From Limnochordales bacterium (GTDB taxonomy: Bacteria; Bacillota; Limnochordia; Limnochordales; DUMU01): DNA of 64,000 bases. The DNA lies in assembly GCA_014896315.1 (NCBI GenBank), contig JADBKP010000005.1, positions 62,001 through 126,000 on the forward strand, given 5' to 3'. The position numbers were made by a program, and so were the translations under genes. Shown one piece after another: positions 1 to 9,034 of this stretch. Below the pieces are notes generated by a model that saw nothing but the letters and a program-made list of their open reading frames with translations, was not told the origin of the DNA and made no database searches. Within the stretch, counting starts at the first letter, position 1. Each line of letters begins with the position of its first letter.

Positions 1-1
1 C

Positions 2-703
2 CAGGTAGACAGCAGCTCCGGGGGTACGGTCGGCCCGCTCCCAATAAGCAGTTGGTGGCAGCAAGTGGAGGAGTCCCCGGTCCGTTGCCCGGATCCGGAT
101 GCAAGCCAGCGGATGATGGCGGCTATTGACCGGGCCCGGGAGGCAGGGGATACCCTGGGCGGTGTTTTCCAGGTGGTGGTCGAGGGTCTGCCACCCGGAC
201 TGGGTAGCCATGTTCAGTGGGATCGCCGCCTGGATGCACGTCTGGCCGCGGCTGTTATGAGCATTCCTGCGATAAAGGGCGTAGAGGTCGGGATTGGCTT
301 TGCTGCCGGTTCGCGCCCCGGTTCGCAGGTCCATGATGCCATAGCCTTTGACCCGCAGCGGGGAGTGTACCGGCTGACCAATCGGGCTGGCGGCCTTGAG
401 GGTGGCATGACCAACGGCGAGCCTCTGTGGTTGCGGGCCGTGATGAAGCCCATCGCCACGCTGATGCGGCCGCTGCCGTCGGTTCACATTGACACGGGGG
501 AGAGTGCAGCGGCAGCGGTGGAACGGTCAGATGTTTGTGCCCTGCCGGCGGCTGCCGTGGTGGGGGAGGCGATGGTGGGCTGGGAGCTGGCCCGTGCCTG
601 GGTGGAGAAATTCGGGGGCGACTCGCTGGCGGAGATGGAACAGAATGTCCGAAATTACAAGGAAGCCTTGCGGCGGTACATCGGCGTTGAGTGGGCCGAC
701 TGA
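2..703 (+). CDS. aroC: Chorismate synthase, C-terminal part (cut by window edge)
   Basis: Last step of the shikimate pathway, converting EPSP to chorismate with reduced FMN. The frame is open from base 2, so the N-terminal part lies outside the window. Visible family signatures are [10 protein letters not shown], the [18 protein letters not shown] block and [11 protein letters not shown], in the order expected for the C-terminal half of AroC. It is followed directly by the fused aroK-aroB and aroQ, an aromatic amino acid operon typical of Firmicutes. The stop at 701-703 lies inside the 5' part of the next gene, suggesting translational coupling. Confidence 0.95.
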   Translation, partial: QVDSSSGGTVGPLPISSWWQQVEESPVRCPDPDASQRMMAAIDRAREAGDTLGGVFQVVVEGLPPGLGSHVQWDRRLDARLAAAVMSIPAIKGVEVGIGFAAGSRPGSQVHDAIAFDPQRGVYRLTNRAGGLEGGMTNGEPLWLRAVMKPIATLMRPLPSVHIDTGESAAAAVERSDVCALPAAAVVGEAMVGWELARAWVEKFGGDSLAEMEQNVRNYKEALRRYIGVEWAD

Positions 704-2498
704 TTCCCTCCTGACCCGGCAGGACCGCGTCCGGGTCCTGGGAGCGCGGCCGCAGCGCGGGCCGGGAATAGTGCTGATCGGATTGATGGGGGCGGGCAAG
801 AGCACCGTCGGGAGGCTGTTGGCGGAGGAGACAGGACTTCCTTTTGTCGACCTGGATGCCTGGATTGAAGAGCGGGCTGGCCTGACCGTCGAACGCATCT
901 TTGCTGAGCTCGGCGAGGAGAGCTTTCGCCGGATGGAGCTGGAAGCCCTGCAAGCACTGGCCGCCGGAGGGGGAGCGACTGCTTCGGATCGCGGGCTGGT
1001 GGTCGCCACCGGTGGCGGTACTCCCTGCCGGGAAGCGGCCTGGCCGCTCCTGCACCAGCTGGGAATGGTCGTCTGGCTCAAGGTCGATCCGGCCCTGGCA
1101 GCAGAGAGGCTGGTGCAAAAGGAGGGGGAGGTGGCGGCACGACCGCTCCTGAAAGCGGTACTGCCCGGGCAACAATCGGCCGGCGAGGGGGCGGCCAGAT
1201 TCCAGGCGATTCTGGTCCGGCGGCTGGCAGAGCTGCTGGCGGAGCGTGCCGGCTGGTACTCCCGGGCGGATCTCCATCTCTCAACGGCGCAGGCATCACC
1301 TGCCGAGTTAGCCCGGACGATTGCACAGAGTTGGAGGTGCCGGCTTGCGGTGCGCACCATCTCGGTTTCTCTTGCTTCCCGTTCATACGAAGTAAAGATC
1401 GGCCGCGGCCTGCTTCAGAGCGTCGGACCACTCCTGCGTCAGCTTTCTGCGGCCGGATCCGCCCTGCTTGTCACCAACCCGACAGTAGCCCGTCTTTACG
1501 GTGATAAGGTTTGCCGTTCGTTGGCGGAAGCCGGTTTTACCGTTTACCAGTTGCTGATGGAGGATGGTGAAGAGCACAAGAACCTGGCAACCGTCAATCT
1601 GCTCTACGAGAGGGCGGCGGCCGTAAGGGCCGAACGGGAGTGGCCGGTAGTGGCGCTGGGGGGCGGGGTCGTTGGTGACACGGCCGGGTTCTTTGCAGCC
1701 ACCTATCTGAGGGGGCTTCCGTTTATCCAGGTCCCCACCACCCTGCTGGCACAGGTGGATGCCAGTGTGGGGGGGAAGGTGGGGGTGGATCTGCCATCGG
1801 GCAAGAACCTTGTAGGAGCATTCTACCAACCCCGGGCGGTTATTGTAGACCCCCAAACGCTCGCCTCGCTGCCGGCACGTCAACTCCGCTCCGGGATGGC
1901 GGAAGTGATCAAGACTGCCGCGCTTGATGGAGGGGAGTTGCTGGACCTGCTGAAAACTGCTACTCCCTCCCTTCTCAGTGGGGTGGCGGGGAAGGAGGAG
2001 CCGGAGGAACTGTGGGAAAGGATCCTGGAACTCTCCATTGCCTACAAGGCCCGGATAGTGGAGACTGACGAACAAGAGACGGGAGGCATGCGGAGGGTAC
2101 TCAACCTTGGCCACACCGTGGGACATGCTCTGGAGGCCCTGACCGGCTACCGGGCTTACACCCATGGGGAAGCAGTAGCCATTGGGATGGTTGTCGCCCT
2201 CCGGCTTAGCCGGTTGTTTGCGGGACTTGCGGCGGAAGAGGAAGAGAGGATCGTCGGGCTTCTTGAGGGCTGCGGTTTGCCGCTCGTACCTTCGGCCTGG
2301 CGGCCCGAGTCCGACTGGGAGCGCCTGGCGGCGCTGCTATTGCGGGACAAAAAAGTGCGTGCCGGCGAGATCAACTTCGTCCTTCTGCGTGAACCAGGTA
2401 AGCCGCAGGTGCAGCCGCTCCCGCTGGCGGCGGTTCGGCAGGTGCTGGACGAACTCTGGCCGGTGACCGCCGACTCCGCCGAAGAGGGGCGAGGGTGA
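645..2498 (+). CDS. aroKB: Fused shikimate kinase / 3-dehydroquinate synthase (AroK-AroB)
   Basis: One uninterrupted frame encodes both enzymes. The first roughly 230 residues are a shikimate kinase with P-loop GLMGAGKST, the D-x-D region [10 protein letters not shown] and the ATGGG loop. From base 1350 on, the sequence is a full 3-dehydroquinate synthase with the NAD-binding [19 protein letters not shown] segment and zinc ligands in [11 protein letters not shown] (Glu), [11 protein letters not shown] (His) and [11 protein letters not shown] (His). The start is uncertain: ATG 645 has GGAG ten bases upstream and overlaps aroC by 59 bp; TTG 687 and GTG 771 are alternatives, and the kinase fold only needs sequence from about 765. 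A GTG at 1350, preceded by GGAGG at 1333-1337, sits at the natural N-terminus of AroB and could restart translation. AroKB fusions are known in other bacteria. Confidence 0.93.
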   Translation: MSEITRKPCGGTSALSGPTDSLLTRQDRVRVLGARPQRGPGIVLIGLMGAGKSTVGRLLAEETGLPFVDLDAWIEERAGLTVERIFAELGEESFRRMELEALQALAAGGGATASDRGLVVATGGGTPCREAAWPLLHQLGMVVWLKVDPALAAERLVQKEGEVAARPLLKAVLPGQQSAGEGAARFQAILVRRLAELLAERAGWYSRADLHLSTAQASPAELARTIAQSWRCRLAVRTISVSLASRSYEVKIGRGLLQSVGPLLRQLSAAGSALLVTNPTVARLYGDKVCRSLAEAGFTVYQLLMEDGEEHKNLATVNLLYERAAAVRAEREWPVVALGGGVVGDTAGFFAATYLRGLPFIQVPTTLLAQVDASVGGKVGVDLPSGKNLVGAFYQPRAVIVDPQTLASLPARQLRSGMAEVIKTAALDGGELLDLLKTATPSLLSGVAGKEEPEELWERILELSIAYKARIVETDEQETGGMRRVLNLGHTVGHALEALTGYRAYTHGEAVAIGMVVALRLSRLFAGLAAEEEERIVGLLEGCGLPLVPSAWRPESDWERLAALLLRDKKVRAGEINFVLLREPGKPQVQPLPLAAVRQVLDELWPVTADSAEEGRG

Positions 2499-2502
2499 GG
2501 AG

Positions 2503-2955
2503 ATGGGTTTGCACATTTTGATCCTGAACGGGCCTAACCTCAACTGGCTGGGGCGCCGGGAGCCCGGAATTTACGGCAGCACGAGCTGGCCGGAGATCCA
2601 GGCAGAGCTGGAGGAGTACGCTGCTGCCCGGGGGGTAACCATCACCTGCCGCCAGTCAAACCACGAGGGTGTACTGATCGACATCTTGCAGGAGGGGGCG
2701 GACGTCTTTGACGCAGTGGTGCTGAATGCGGGAGGACTTACGCATACCAGTGTGGCACTGCGAGATTGTGTAGCGGCTCTTCCGGTACCGGTGGTGGAAG
2801 TTCACCTGAGCAACGTCTATGCCCGGGAGGAGTTTCGCCACCGCTCCCTCCTTGCACCAGTTGTCGCCGGTCAGATCTCGGGCTTCGGTCCGCTCTCGTA
2901 CCGACTGGGGTTGGAGGCGGCCATAGCCCTGGCGGAGAAGAGAAAGCGGCGGTGA
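2503..2955 (+). CDS. aroQ: 3-dehydroquinate dehydratase, type II
   Basis: Dehydrates 3-dehydroquinate to 3-dehydroshikimate in the shikimate pathway. The 150-residue length and the motifs are typical of the dodecameric type II enzyme: GPNLNWLGRREPGIYG near the N-terminus carries the catalytic Arg and Tyr, SNHEGVLID follows, then NAGGLTHTSVAL and VEVHLSN with the catalytic His. ATG 2503 is preceded by a GGTGAGGAG ribosome-binding site and lies four bases after the aroKB stop, so the genes are surely co-transcribed. Confidence 0.97.
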   Translation: MGLHILILNGPNLNWLGRREPGIYGSTSWPEIQAELEEYAAARGVTITCRQSNHEGVLIDILQEGADVFDAVVLNAGGLTHTSVALRDCVAALPVPVVEVHLSNVYAREEFRHRSLLAPVVAGQISGFGPLSYRLGLEAAIALAEKRKRR

Positions 2956-2979
2956 CCGCGTAAGGAGGGGCATCAGACC

Positions 2980-4074
2980 ATGGCCTATTGCCGGGGAGAA
3001 GCGCAGGTAAGCGGGAGGCTGGCCCGCCTGCGGGCGGGCTTGCGGGAGCGTGGCGCAGACGCTATTCTTGTGTTCGGCCTGGAAAACATGCGCTATCTTA
3101 GCGGGTTTACGGGCGACAGCGGGGCGGTGCTGATTTCGGAGACCGCTGCGGTGCTGATCACCGATTTCCGCTATGTCGAGCAAGCCAGGGAAGAGGCGCC
3201 CGGCTTTCGGATTGTGAAACACGACGACTTTTTCGAGACGCTGGCGGGCGAGGTGCGAGGGCTTGGTCTGAGATCCCTGGCGTATGAGGGTGACAAGGTC
3301 TCGGTGCGGCGCTTTGCTCGGCTGCAGGAGGTGCTGCCCGAGGTTAGCTGGGTGGACCAGAATGGCCTGGTTGAGGGATTGCGAGCTGTCAAAGATGAAG
3401 AAGAACTGAAGTTTATTGCCGAGGCGGCCGCCATCGCCGATCAGGCGTTCACCCACATCCTCCAGTACGTGCGGGAAGGTGTGACGGAGCGGGAGATCGC
3501 CCTGGAGCTCGAATGGTACCTCAAACGCCACTCCGAAGGTCCCGCATTCACCACCATCGTGGCCTCAGGACCCCGTGGCGCACTTCCTCACGCGCAGCCG
3601 ACTGATAAGGAGTTGCGTCGGGGGGAACTGGTCGTTTTGGACTGGGGAGCAGTTGTGAATGGTTACCATTCAGACATGACCCGCACGGTGGCGGTGGGTG
3701 CGGCCGACGCGAGAAGCCGGGAGATCTACGAGATAGTACTGCGGGCGCAACTGGCAGGACTGGAAGCTGTGCGTCCGGGGAGATGCGGCCGTGAGGTGGA
3801 TGCGGTGGCCCGGGAGGTGATTGCGGCCGCAGGGTACGGCGAGTATTTCGGACATGGACTGGGGCATGGGGTCGGTCTTGCCATTCATGAAGATCCGCCC
3901 CGGCTCTCTCCTCGGGGCGAGAGCTTGCTGGCCGCAAACATGGTAGTAACTGTTGAGCCCGGCATCTACCTGCCCGGCTTTGGGGGAGTACGCATCGAGG
4001 ATCTGGTCGTGGTTACCGACGAGGGCGCCCGGCGTCTTTCACAGTCGCCCAAAGATCTTATGATTGTTGGATAG
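2980..4074 (+). CDS. M24 family Xaa-Pro aminopeptidase
   Basis: Cytoplasmic metallopeptidase that removes an N-terminal residue preceding proline. The N-terminal creatinase-like domain (residues about 1-130, with LENMRYLSGFTGDSGA) is followed by the pita-bread catalytic domain. Metal ligands are visible as Asp in VLDWGAVVNGYHSDMTRT (two Asp), His in GHGLGHGVGL, Glu in VTVEPGIYLPG and Glu in GGVRIEDL. ATG 2980 has AGGAGG upstream. The position between aroQ and efp is conserved in Firmicutes, where the gene is variously called pepP, pepQ or yqhT. Confidence 0.93.
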   Translation: MAYCRGEAQVSGRLARLRAGLRERGADAILVFGLENMRYLSGFTGDSGAVLISETAAVLITDFRYVEQAREEAPGFRIVKHDDFFETLAGEVRGLGLRSLAYEGDKVSVRRFARLQEVLPEVSWVDQNGLVEGLRAVKDEEELKFIAEAAAIADQAFTHILQYVREGVTEREIALELEWYLKRHSEGPAFTTIVASGPRGALPHAQPTDKELRRGELVVLDWGAVVNGYHSDMTRTVAVGAADARSREIYEIVLRAQLAGLEAVRPGRCGREVDAVAREVIAAAGYGEYFGHGLGHGVGLAIHEDPPRLSPRGESLLAANMVVTVEPGIYLPGFGGVRIEDLVVVTDEGARRLSQSPKDLMIVG

Positions 4075-4153
4075 GTTAATGTGGGAACGAGCCAGGGAGA
4101 CCGCAAAGTAGAGCGGTGTCCCGGGTTCAGAGGGTGAGCAGGAGGGAACAAGC

Positions 4154-4711
4154 GTGATCTCCAGCAACGACTTTCGTACGGGTCTAACCATCGAGGTCGA
4201 TGGCGAGATCTGGAGTGTCATCGAATTCCTGCATGTAAAACCGGGAAAGGGTTCAGCCTTCGTACGGACCAAGCTGAAGAACGTCCGTACGGGCCAGGTG
4301 ATCGAACGCACCTTCCGTGCTGGCGAGAGGGTTAATCTGGCTCACGTCGAGTTGCGCCCCATGCAGTATCTCTACCAGAGCGGCGACGACTTCGTCTTTA
4401 TGGATATGCAGAGCTATGAGCAGATTACCCTCTCCCGGGACAAACTGGGTGATGCTCCCAAGTACATGAAGGAAAACATGGAGATTGGTGTTCAGATGTA
4501 TCAGGGCCAGCCAATCGGCGTTGAGCTTCCCACTTTCGTAGAGCTGAAGGTGGTGGAGACCGCACCCGGCGTACGGGGAGACACGGCTGCCGGAGGTGGC
4601 AAACCGGCCACTCTCGAGACCGGCGCTGTGGTTATCGTGCCGCTTTTCATCGAAGAAGGAGATATCATCCGGGTCGATACCCGCACCGGTGAGTACCTGT
4701 CGCGAGCCTGA
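4154..4711 (+). CDS. efp: Elongation factor P
   Basis: EF-P relieves ribosome stalling at polyproline stretches. The 185-residue protein has the KOW-like N-terminal domain with [17 protein letters not shown], whose loop Lys is the usual modification site, then two OB domains ending in [17 protein letters not shown], the canonical C-terminus. The start is GTG 4154 with a GGAGG site in GCAGGAGGGAAC. The 80-bp gap from the peptidase gene holds no obvious terminator. Confidence 0.97.
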   Translation: MISSNDFRTGLTIEVDGEIWSVIEFLHVKPGKGSAFVRTKLKNVRTGQVIERTFRAGERVNLAHVELRPMQYLYQSGDDFVFMDMQSYEQITLSRDKLGDAPKYMKENMEIGVQMYQGQPIGVELPTFVELKVVETAPGVRGDTAAGGGKPATLETGAVVIVPLFIEEGDIIRVDTRTGEYLSRA

Positions 4712-4811
4712 ATGGTTCTATCCCTTGCCAGACCGGGGCGAACGTGCCGGGTTGCCGTATCCGCGCCGCGGGAATACTGACCGCGGGGATGAACCACAGG
4801 GGGTGCCACCA

Positions 4812-5357
4812 ATGGAGAGTGTACGGGAGAAGATTGCCTATGTGCGGGGGTTGATTGACAGCCAGCGAGCGCAACTGGAAGCCTCAGGGAATCTGCGGCT
4901 GTGGGAAGCGTTGGTCGATGCGCTGGAGAGCGTTGATGCTGAGCTGGCCAACCTGGATAATGCCATAGACGACCAGTATGAGTATCTGACCGCCATGGAC
5001 GAGGACCTGGCGGATCTAGAAGATGAAGTCTATGGTATCCAGGAAGAAGCCGACGAGGACGGCTCAACGAAGGAGGACGAGACGGCGGATACGGTCCTTG
5101 CCGATGACGGGGAGGGCGCGATCCGCACCGTCGGCGTGCGTGCCGGAGCGCAGGACGGCAGGGGAGAGCCGGACGGTAACCCCACCTTTGTCGCGGTGGA
5201 GTGCCCACACTGCCACGCCCGCCTTTTCGTAGAAGAAGAGTTGCTTGACGAGCCCGACGTTCAGGTGTCTTGCCCCGAATGCGAACATCCGGTCTACACG
5301 GGTGAGGCTTATCACGAAATTGGTGCGGTAGCCCGCAACGGCAAGACAAAGCCATGA
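4812..5357 (+). CDS. CD1247-like N-terminal domain protein with zinc ribbon
   Basis: A 181-residue acidic cytoplasmic protein of unknown function. Residues about 1-75 are a helical, probably coiled-coil domain (ESVREKIAYVRGLIDS, then repeated acidic heptads). A poorly conserved acidic linker follows. The C-terminus has two CxxC knuckles, CPHCHARLF and CPECEHPVY, suggesting one bound zinc. The architecture and the position between efp and spoIIIAA match a conserved Firmicute family named for its C. difficile member. ATG 4812 follows an AGGGGG site. Longer starts upstream read into the end of efp and look non-coding. Confidence 0.8.
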   Translation: MESVREKIAYVRGLIDSQRAQLEASGNLRLWEALVDALESVDAELANLDNAIDDQYEYLTAMDEDLADLEDEVYGIQEEADEDGSTKEDETADTVLADDGEGAIRTVGVRAGAQDGRGEPDGNPTFVAVECPHCHARLFVEEELLDEPDVQVSCPECEHPVYTGEAYHEIGAVARNGKTKP

Positions 5358-5458
5358 CCGTGTGGGCGGTCTGCGGCCTGCGACCGCGAGCGGGCTTGGT
5401 GAGCGACGCACCGGCTATACAGGGCAGGTCTAACATGCCGCGGCCGTGCATATCTTGT

Positions 5459-5501
5459 CCCTTGCCCGGACCGGTACAAGCCGCCGGGCAGGGGGCTTTT
5501 T
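5459..5501 (+). terminator. Possible intrinsic terminator before spoIIIAA
   Basis: TGCCCGG and CCGGGCA can pair around a spacer of about 15 bases and are followed by GGGGCTTTTTC just before the chosen spoIIIAA start. It could separate the housekeeping transcript from the mother-cell spoIIIA operon. The loop is large and the T run is close to the start codon, so support is weak. Confidence 0.35.
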
Positions 5502-5502
5502 C

Positions 5503-6483
5503 ATGCCTGTCCCGGAATCCGTACTGTCGGTCTTGCCCGACCGGGTCAGGGGCTGGCTGGCCGACCTGGCACAAAGATCGCCTCAAACCACCGATACCCT
5601 GGAGGAAATACGGCTGCGGGTGGGGCAACCCGTTCAACTGGTGGGAGCAGGCGGCGAGGGCTTCCTCCGGGAGACTGGCCAGCTCACCTCCGACCCGCGC
5701 TCTGCCCCCCCCGTGACAGCAGCCGAGGTGGGCGAGACGGTGCGCCGGGCGAGCCGGCATTCGGTTTACGCGTACGAAGAGGAGATTCGCCAGGGTTTTC
5801 TCACCTTGCCGGGCGGACACCGAATGGGAATCGCCGGCCGCTGCGTGATGGTAGCCGGGCAGCTCAAAACCATCGACCCGGTAAGCGGGTTGAGCCTGCG
5901 TCTGCACCGGCAGTTCACCGGGTTGGCTGAGCCGCTCCTGCCCAAAATCCTTTCTCCGACCCCCCCTTATGTCCACTCCACTCTTATCATCTCGCCTCCG
6001 GGCGGAGGCAAAACGAGCCTCTTGCGAGATCTCGCTCGTCTCCTGAGCGACGGTGGCCCTCTGCCGGGAGGGCCGTCCTTTCCCGCCCGCAAGGTTGTGA
6101 TTGTCGACGAACGTTCAGAGCTGGCCGGCTGCTGGCAGGGCATACCGCAGCTTTCCGTTGGCTGCCGTACCGATGTGCTCGACCGCTGTCCGAAGGCGGA
6201 GGGCATCATTATGAGCCTGCGGGGGATGTCGCCCGACGTGATCGTTACAGATGAGATCGGCCGTCCCGAGGATCTGCTGGCCCTGCAGGAGGCAGAAAAC
6301 GCGGGAGTGGCCGTGCTCGCCAGCGCCCATGGCGCTAGCTGGGAAGAGGTGGTGGAACGTCCGGCGTTGCGTCCCCTGCGGGAGGCCCCTTTCTTCCGAC
6401 GGGTGGTGGTGCTCAGCCGCCGGCGAGGGCCGGGGACGGTAGAGAAGGTTTTCCATCCTGCCCGTCCAGCCGGCACGGTCTAG
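5503..6483 (+). CDS. spoIIIAA: Stage III sporulation protein AA (secretion-type ATPase)
   Basis: Predicted ATPase powering the SpoIIIA-SpoIIQ channel between mother cell and forespore. It resembles type II/IV secretion ATPases, with Walker A SPPGGGKTSLLRD around residue 165, a Walker-B-like VVIVDERSEL and VIVTDEIG later. Length is 326 residues from ATG 5503, which has GCAGGGGG upstream; GTG 5446 would add 19 residues across the putative hairpin and is less likely. First gene of the eight-gene operon, expected to be under sigma-E control. I could not identify a convincing sigma-E promoter. Confidence 0.95.
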   Translation: MPVPESVLSVLPDRVRGWLADLAQRSPQTTDTLEEIRLRVGQPVQLVGAGGEGFLRETGQLTSDPRSAPPVTAAEVGETVRRASRHSVYAYEEEIRQGFLTLPGGHRMGIAGRCVMVAGQLKTIDPVSGLSLRLHRQFTGLAEPLLPKILSPTPPYVHSTLIISPPGGGKTSLLRDLARLLSDGGPLPGGPSFPARKVVIVDERSELAGCWQGIPQLSVGCRTDVLDRCPKAEGIIMSLRGMSPDVIVTDEIGRPEDLLALQEAENAGVAVLASAHGASWEEVVERPALRPLREAPFFRRVVVLSRRRGPGTVEKVFHPARPAGTV

Positions 6484-6546
6484 CCGACCGCACCGCGGCA
6501 TAGAGATTCGGAAGGACAAGCGAGAAAACAGGAGGGGACGGGCGGG

Positions 6547-7083
6547 GTGGAAAACCTGGCTATCTGGTTCAAGGCGGTCGGTGCCGTGCTGGTGCTGGCT
6601 GCCGGTGGGGCAGGCGGCTGGATCATAGGCCGGGGTTATCAGGAACGCCCGGCCGAGTTACGGGCAGTGCGCCAGGCGCTGACGGGGCTGCGGAACGAGA
6701 TACTCTACCGGTCCGCTTCGCTCGGCCAGGCCTGGAGTGAGGTGGCGCGGCGGACGCCTCCGCCGGTGAACCGGCTGTTTGCCGTGGCGGCCGAAAGCCT
6801 GGAAAAGGGGGAGGCCGGCAGCGCCTCCTTTGCGTGGGAGAGAGGGGTCGCGTCCCTGGCCACCGTCTCGTCGTTGACCTCCTCAGATCTCGAGATCCTG
6901 CGGGCGCTGGGGCAGGGGCTGGGGAACTCGGGGCGGGACGGGCAGGAACGGGTCCTCACCCTGGCTGATCAGGAGTTGCTGGCAGCGGAAGCGGCAGCCG
7001 ATGCTGAGCGGGAGAAGAACGCCCGCCTCTGGCCGTATCTGGGTGTAGCCCTGGGGGCGTCCTTAGTCCTCCTGTTGATCTAA
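6547..7083 (+). CDS. spoIIIAB: Stage III sporulation protein AB
   Basis: A 178-residue membrane-associated component of the mother-cell side of the SpoIIIA channel, related to GspF-like platform proteins. It has an N-terminal hydrophobic segment (VLVLAAGGAGGWIIG), the family block ERPAELRAVRQALTGLRNEILY, and a C-terminal hydrophobic helix (YLGVALGASLVLLLI). GTG 6547 follows an AGGAGGG site. The 60-bp gap after spoIIIAA shows no terminator. Confidence 0.93.
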   Translation: MENLAIWFKAVGAVLVLAAGGAGGWIIGRGYQERPAELRAVRQALTGLRNEILYRSASLGQAWSEVARRTPPPVNRLFAVAAESLEKGEAGSASFAWERGVASLATVSSLTSSDLEILRALGQGLGNSGRDGQERVLTLADQELLAAEAAADAEREKNARLWPYLGVALGASLVLLLI

Positions 7084-7096
7084 AGGAGGCTGTGCC

Positions 7097-7294
7097 GTGG
7101 ACATCACCTTGATCTACCGCATCGCCGGGGTCGGCCTTCTGATCTCCATCCTAAACATCGTGCTCAAACAGGCCGGCCGGGAGGAACAAGCCCACATGCT
7201 CACCCTGGCCGGAGTGATAGTGGTTCTGATCGCAGTAATCCAGTTGATCAGCCGCCTTTTCTCCGCGGTGGAGCAGGTGTTCCAGGTCTTTTAG
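7097..7294 (+). CDS. spoIIIAC: Stage III sporulation protein AC
   Basis: A small 65-residue integral membrane protein of the SpoIIIA complex. Two hydrophobic helices flank the conserved central segment LKQAGREEQAHMLTLAG. Length and motif match SpoIIIAC well. GTG 7097 has AAAGGAGG upstream, 13 bp after spoIIIAB. Confidence 0.95.
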   Translation: MDITLIYRIAGVGLLISILNIVLKQAGREEQAHMLTLAGVIVVLIAVIQLISRLFSAVEQVFQVF

Positions 7295-7317
7295 TTTCGG
7301 GTGCGGCCAGGCGGGGG

Positions 7318-7716
7318 GTGGGATGCTTGAGCCCGCTTTATCCAGTCATCGGTGCTACCCTGCTCACCTTAGTGATCGTTACTCATCTGCGCCGCGATGG
7401 GCCTGTGCTGGCCATGGTCACATCGCTTGCCTTCACAGTGCTGTTGCTCTTTTTCGTGCTTCCCCGGGTGGGCCAGATCGTACGGCTGCTTGAGGAGCTG
7501 TCCTCCCGTGCGGGCGTGCGCTCCGGTTACCTGGCAGTACTCTGGAAAGCCATTGCCATCAGCTATCTGACCTCCTTTGCCGCGGAGCTAAGCCGCGACG
7601 CAGGCGAGAAAACCATCGCCTCCGGCGTGGAGCTGGCGGGCAAAGTGATGGTGCTCCTTACAGCACTGCCGGTGGTGGTGGCCATCCTCGACCAACTGGT
7701 GGAGCTGCTGCCATGA
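7318..7716 (+). CDS. spoIIIAD: Stage III sporulation protein AD
   Basis: A 132-residue membrane protein, paralogous to SpoIIIAC in its second half, with about four hydrophobic segments. The segment AISYLTSFAAELSRDAGE is the family signature, with EKTIASGVELAGKV following. GTG 7318 is the likely start. Its stop overlaps the spoIIIAE start by four bases (ATGA), implying coupled translation. Confidence 0.94.
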   Translation: MGCLSPLYPVIGATLLTLVIVTHLRRDGPVLAMVTSLAFTVLLLFFVLPRVGQIVRLLEELSSRAGVRSGYLAVLWKAIAISYLTSFAAELSRDAGEKTIASGVELAGKVMVLLTALPVVVAILDQLVELLP

Positions 7717-9020
7717 GCGGTAAGAGGCGGTCCAAGCCACGGAGAATCCACATGCTCTCGCCGTTGCTTGTGCCAGCGCTCTTGGCGGCAGCTTCGGTGC
7801 TGCTACCGGCAAAGGATCCGACAGGTGCGCACCTGTACCCGGTGGCGCTGGCGTTCGGGGTGACGTCCGGCGGGTGGCCGGCCGGTGCGGCCCCGGCTGC
7901 CACGGGAGGGATGGAGTCGGCCGGGCAACAGGAGCTCCTGCAGCAGACCGTCGAGCGGCAGGCCGAGGCCCTGGATCTGACCGGCATCGAGGAGTTTGTT
8001 GCCGGCCTGGACCAGGAGGTGCGGGCAGTCTTCCCCACCACCGACTGGGGGGAACTCCTGCGCCGCGGGGGCCCGGGGCTTGACCTTCCCGGTCTCTTGC
8101 AGGCCGCGCTGGCGGCGGCGGTGGCCGACGTGGTGGGGGGCAGCCGCATCCTCGTGCAGCTGTTACTGGTCAGCATCCTGGGGGCGCTTGTCACCCTCCT
8201 GCAACAAGCCTGGGAGTCCAGCACCGCCCGGGAGGTCTCGTTACTCGCCCTGGTCCTGATAATCATTTTCCTTTCGCTGCAGGCCCTGCGGACGGCTGTG
8301 GGGGTGGCCTGGGCGGCGACCGAGCAGATGACTGGTTTCATGTACGCGCTGGCTCCGGTACTGACGACGCTGCTGGCCGGCCTGGGGGCTGTATCCTCCG
8401 CCACGCTGCTCCACCCGCTCTTTCTCGCGGTGGTGACAGGAGTAGGGCTGGCGCTCCGCAACGTAATCCTGCCGCTGGCGTTGCTCGGCCTTGCCTTTCG
8501 CCTGGCAGGGACTCTGGCGCGGGATCTCCCCCTCTCGCGCCTCGCGGCTCTGGCCCAAACCCTCAGCCTTACCGCCCTCGGATTGGGGTTCACCCTTTTC
8601 TTTGGTGTGCTGGCCATTCACGGGGCGGTGGCGCCCGTAACCGATTCGCTGGGATTGCGGGCGGCGAAGTTCCTGAGTAGTTCTTTCATCCCGGTCATGG
8701 GCGGCATGTTTGCCCAGGCCCTCGACGTGGTGGTGGGCGGGTCGCTCTTGCTGCGGAACGCCGTGGGGGCATTTGGCATGGCAGCGGTGCTGGTACTAGT
8801 TCTCTTTCCCCTGACCAAACTGGGTCTCTTTGTCATCGGTTTCAAACTGGCCGCCGCCCTGGCACAGCCCGTGATCGACCCCCGCCTGCTCGAAGTGATG
8901 GGGGCGGTTGAGAACACCCTTGTTTTTATCGCCGTCTGTGTTGGTGTGGCCGCGCTCATCTACTTTTTGATGATCCTGATTACCGTCGCTGTCGGTTCGT
9001 TTGCCGCCAATCTTGTTTAA
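7713..9020 (+). CDS. spoIIIAE: Stage III sporulation protein AE
   Basis: The large multi-pass membrane component of the SpoIIIA channel, 435 residues. The N-terminus has a signal-like hydrophobic segment, a variable linker rich in Ala and Gly, and a conserved soluble stretch (TGIEEFVAGLDQEV). At least seven hydrophobic segments follow from about residue 145 on. ATG 7713 overlaps the spoIIIAD stop. Family assignment rests on operon position, length and topology. Confidence 0.93.
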   Translation: MSGKRRSKPRRIHMLSPLLVPALLAAASVLLPAKDPTGAHLYPVALAFGVTSGGWPAGAAPAATGGMESAGQQELLQQTVERQAEALDLTGIEEFVAGLDQEVRAVFPTTDWGELLRRGGPGLDLPGLLQAALAAAVADVVGGSRILVQLLLVSILGALVTLLQQAWESSTAREVSLLALVLIIIFLSLQALRTAVGVAWAATEQMTGFMYALAPVLTTLLAGLGAVSSATLLHPLFLAVVTGVGLALRNVILPLALLGLAFRLAGTLARDLPLSRLAALAQTLSLTALGLGFTLFFGVLAIHGAVAPVTDSLGLRAAKFLSSSFIPVMGGMFAQALDVVVGGSLLLRNAVGAFGMAAVLVLVLFPLTKLGLFVIGFKLAAALAQPVIDPRLLEVMGAVENTLVFIAVCVGVAALIYFLMILITVAVGSFAANLV

Positions 9021-9034
9021 GGAGGTGAGGCGAC

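Noticed and set aside
4501-5976. Long minus-strand open frame (491 codons) across efp, the zinc-ribbon gene and spoIIIAA
   Set aside because: It is antisense to three genes with clear family signatures, its translation is Pro/Arg/His-rich without domains, and such open frames are common in GC-rich DNA.
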